64,000 bases of DNA from JAWXCM01 sp034408745 (lineage in GTDB: Bacteria > Acidobacteriota > Terriglobia > Bryobacterales > Bryobacteraceae). The notes beneath the pieces were generated by a model, which searched no databases, had not been told where the DNA came from, and saw only the letters and a list, made by a program, of their open reading frames with translations. Shown piece after piece: positions 62,640-64,000 of the stretch; the first letter of the stretch is position 1; the number at the start of each line of letters is the position of its first letter. A program made the position numbers and the translations under genes. The stretch lies in NCBI GenBank assembly GCA_034408745.1, contig JAWXCM010000012.1, positions 1 to 64,000 of the forward strand. The letters are read 5' to 3'.

Positions 62640-63805
62640 CCGGCTAACCTTCCTTCGCACACCGGAATATTCCACTGCTTCGAACACACCCGCGCAATTT
62701 CGCTCTGCCACGATTCCAGGGTCAGCGACTCGGCGTGGCGGCGGGCGGCTCTGCGGAGTCTGGTCCAGTCAATCTCGGAGGTAAGTACGGTGCGCATGGT
62801 GGCCGTAAGCATCGGCACGTTGCCCGGTTCCACCAGCCAGCCGCGTTCGTTATTTGCGCCAATAACCGTGTCTGCCGCTCCGACGTTGGATGCGATTACC
62901 GGGAGACCGTGAGCCATGGCGTCGAGCCATGCTTTGCTGAATCCTTCCGTAAGTGACGGCTGGATGGCCACGTCGGCCTTAGACATTTCTTCAGACAAAC
63001 GCGTGCGGTTAAGCTGTCCAGCGAAGGTAAAGCTGTCTGTGAGCCCGGCTTCGCCAGCCGCATCCTCCAGAGCCAGGCGCTGCGGACCGTCGCCCGCCAG
63101 CGTGATGTGCGGCAGCGGGATCGACGGATCGGCCTTCAGGATTTTCATGGCCGCGATCAGATGGAGAAGCCCTTTTTCTTCGGACAGCCGGCCAGCGAAA
63201 ATGAAACGCGGCGGACTGGAGAGGCCTCGGGAAAGATCCGTCCTGACGGCCATTACTTCTTCCCTCGTCAGTGCCGTTGAGAAGATCCATGCGACCTGTG
63301 GTGCGGGATCGACTGGGCCGCTTCCAGTGGCGAGCATCACATTGCGTCCACCTGCGAACGTTCGCATGCAGCCCCGCGTCACGCGGTTCATCAATGTTGT
63401 CTCGCTGGTAATGCGCCAGCTACCGCCGTATCGTGCGATGAGCCGTCTGCGGCAAAGGAGCGCGAAGATCATGCCAAGCAGCGGGATGTCTCCGGGCAGT
63501 GGCACGTGCACCACGTCGGCGTCGAGGATACGGCGGATCAGTACGCCTGCGTAGTAAGGCAACCGCATCGCGATTGACAGCTTGCGCCGCCCGTCGACAC
63601 CATGCGGCTTGCGAATGGGAAACACGCGGGCGGCCGAGGGCAGAGGAGAGCCGCCTGCACGCGCGGGCACTTCCACAACGACGAGGTCCATCTCGTCAAA
63701 CAACGAAGCGATGCCCGCCATTTGTCGCGGAAATCCACCGTCGGTGAGCCAGGTGCCGCTGGTGTCGCGCCAGCACTCTTTGAAGGAAATTGCGCAGACT
63801 TTCAT
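62636..63805 (-). CDS. Family 4 glycosyltransferase
   Basis: About 389 residues from MKVCAISFKECWRDTSG; the ATG overlaps the stop of the next gene to the right (ATGA), so the longer frame is unlikely. GT-B features are VVHVPLPGDIPLLGMIFALL, RFIFAGRLSEEKGLLHLIAA, ITLAGDGPQRLALEDAA, FAGQLNRTRLSEEMSKADVA and PSLTEGFSKAWLDAMAHGLP (E-x7-like pair). It is part of the polysaccharide locus. Confidence 0.9.
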   Translation of the reverse strand: MKVCAISFKECWRDTSGTWLTDGGFPRQMAGIASLFDEMDLVVVEVPARAGGSPLPSAARVFPIRKPHGVDGRRKLSIAMRLPYYAGVLIRRILDADVVHVPLPGDIPLLGMIFALLCRRRLIARYGGSWRITSETTLMNRVTRGCMRTFAGGRNVMLATGSGPVDPAPQVAWIFSTALTREEVMAVRTDLSRGLSSPPRFIFAGRLSEEKGLLHLIAAMKILKADPSIPLPHITLAGDGPQRLALEDAAGEAGLTDSFTFAGQLNRTRLSEEMSKADVAIQPSLTEGFSKAWLDAMAHGLPVIASNVGAADTVIGANNERGWLVEPGNVPMLTATMRTVLTSEIDWTRLRRAARRHAESLTLESWQSEIARVCSKQWNIPVCEGRLAG

Positions 63806-64000
63806 GATGCCGCCGTGACTGTCTGTGTCGCACGCGAAGGGGTTCTTGTTTGAAACACGGTATGCAACAGCCGTTCCCACGCAGGTAGCACCGCGGACCA
63901 GTCCGAGGCTTCCACGGTCCGACGCGCATTTGCGGAAAGTGAGTGCGCGAGATCGGGGCGGCGGAGCACCGTATCGATGTGCCCGGCGAGGGCTGGAGCG
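63802..64000 (-). CDS. Glycosyltransferase, C-terminal end (runs off right edge)
   Basis: The last 66 codons are visible: ALAGHIDTVLRRPDLAHSLS, ANARRTVEASDWSAVLPAWE, RLLHTVFQT and a short variable tail to the TGA at 63802-63804. The region LSANARRTVEASDWSAV..W..LL is the usual C-terminal helix of GT4 enzymes. It overlaps the next gene's ATG by 4 bp and shows the polysaccharide locus continues to the right. Confidence 0.7.
   Translation of the reverse strand, partial: APALAGHIDTVLRRPDLAHSLSANARRTVEASDWSAVLPAWERLLHTVFQTRTPSRATQTVTAAS

Noticed and set aside
1..64000. CRISPR arrays, tRNA and rRNA genes
   Set aside because: No regularly spaced short repeats and no tRNA or rRNA signature noticed on reading; a covariance-model scan would be needed to exclude a tRNA fully.

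Overview
The window looks like a stretch of chromosome from an acidobacterium of the Solibacter/Bryobacter type. The reasons are the high G+C content, two very long TonB-dependent receptors that begin with a carboxypeptidase-regulatory (CarboxypepD_reg/Cna_B-like) domain, Tat-exported DUF362 and Gfo/Idh/MocA proteins, DUF1080 and PEP-CTERM proteins, and a short SPxAEGKA..N..KHGL protein of a kind common in that group. The assignment is an inference from gene content; no rRNA or other marker is present.

Layout. (1) 1-7.2 kb: a leftward TonB receptor - GH51 arabinofuranosidase - sulfatase operon faces a rightward ECF sigma factor and membrane zinc-finger anti-sigma-like protein. Both sides of the divergent promoter carry the same 11-15 nt element. 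(2) 7.2-14.8 kb: a divergent pair of Tat-exported DUF362 proteins and a second TonB receptor. (3) 14.8-21.4 kb: a decaying, mobile-element-rich stretch. It holds a metallophosphoesterase remnant, a sulfatase C-terminal remnant, one intact DUF1080 protein, a LolE/FtsX tail, three tandem copies of a PEP-CTERM gene (one intact, one beheaded, one internally deleted), an IS91-family transposase remnant, a truncated group II intron, an OB-fold-like remnant and a HigBA-type toxin-antitoxin pair with a perfect palindrome upstream. (4) 22-26.7 kb: two proteins of unknown function, an M48 peptidase with an extra C-terminal domain, a methyltransferase and a family 5 uracil-DNA glycosylase.

(5) 26.8-35.5 kb: a tight leftward operon of nine genes. 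It combines two sugar isomerase/epimerase TIM barrels and a Gfo/Idh/MocA dehydrogenase with a full corrinoid methyl-transfer set: two UroD-superfamily proteins, a B12-binding corrinoid protein, a homocysteine S-methyltransferase-like protein, a DUF1638 protein and a RACo-type corrinoid reactivator. No described system that I know has exactly this make-up. It is my candidate for an undescribed pathway, perhaps removal of a methyl group from a methylated sugar or cyclitol.

(6) 35.7-64 kb: a leftward surface-polysaccharide locus running off the right edge. It begins on the right with glycosyltransferases, an O-antigen-ligase-like polymerase/ligase, epimerases, two CapK-type adenylating enzymes, two methyltransferases, GT2, an initiating sugar transferase, an aminotransferase and a CapD-type dehydratase. 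Next come an MBOAT/SGNH acylation pair, a block of secreted proteins (beta-helix, Ig-like, propeller-like, ASH repeats) and a Wza-like export protein. It ends with a six-gene GDP-heptose operon (HddA, HddC, GmhA, epimerase, GmhB, transaldolase). Genes here are mostly joined by 4-bp start/stop overlaps, and the hexamer GTAAGT/ACTTAC is about five times more frequent than composition predicts.
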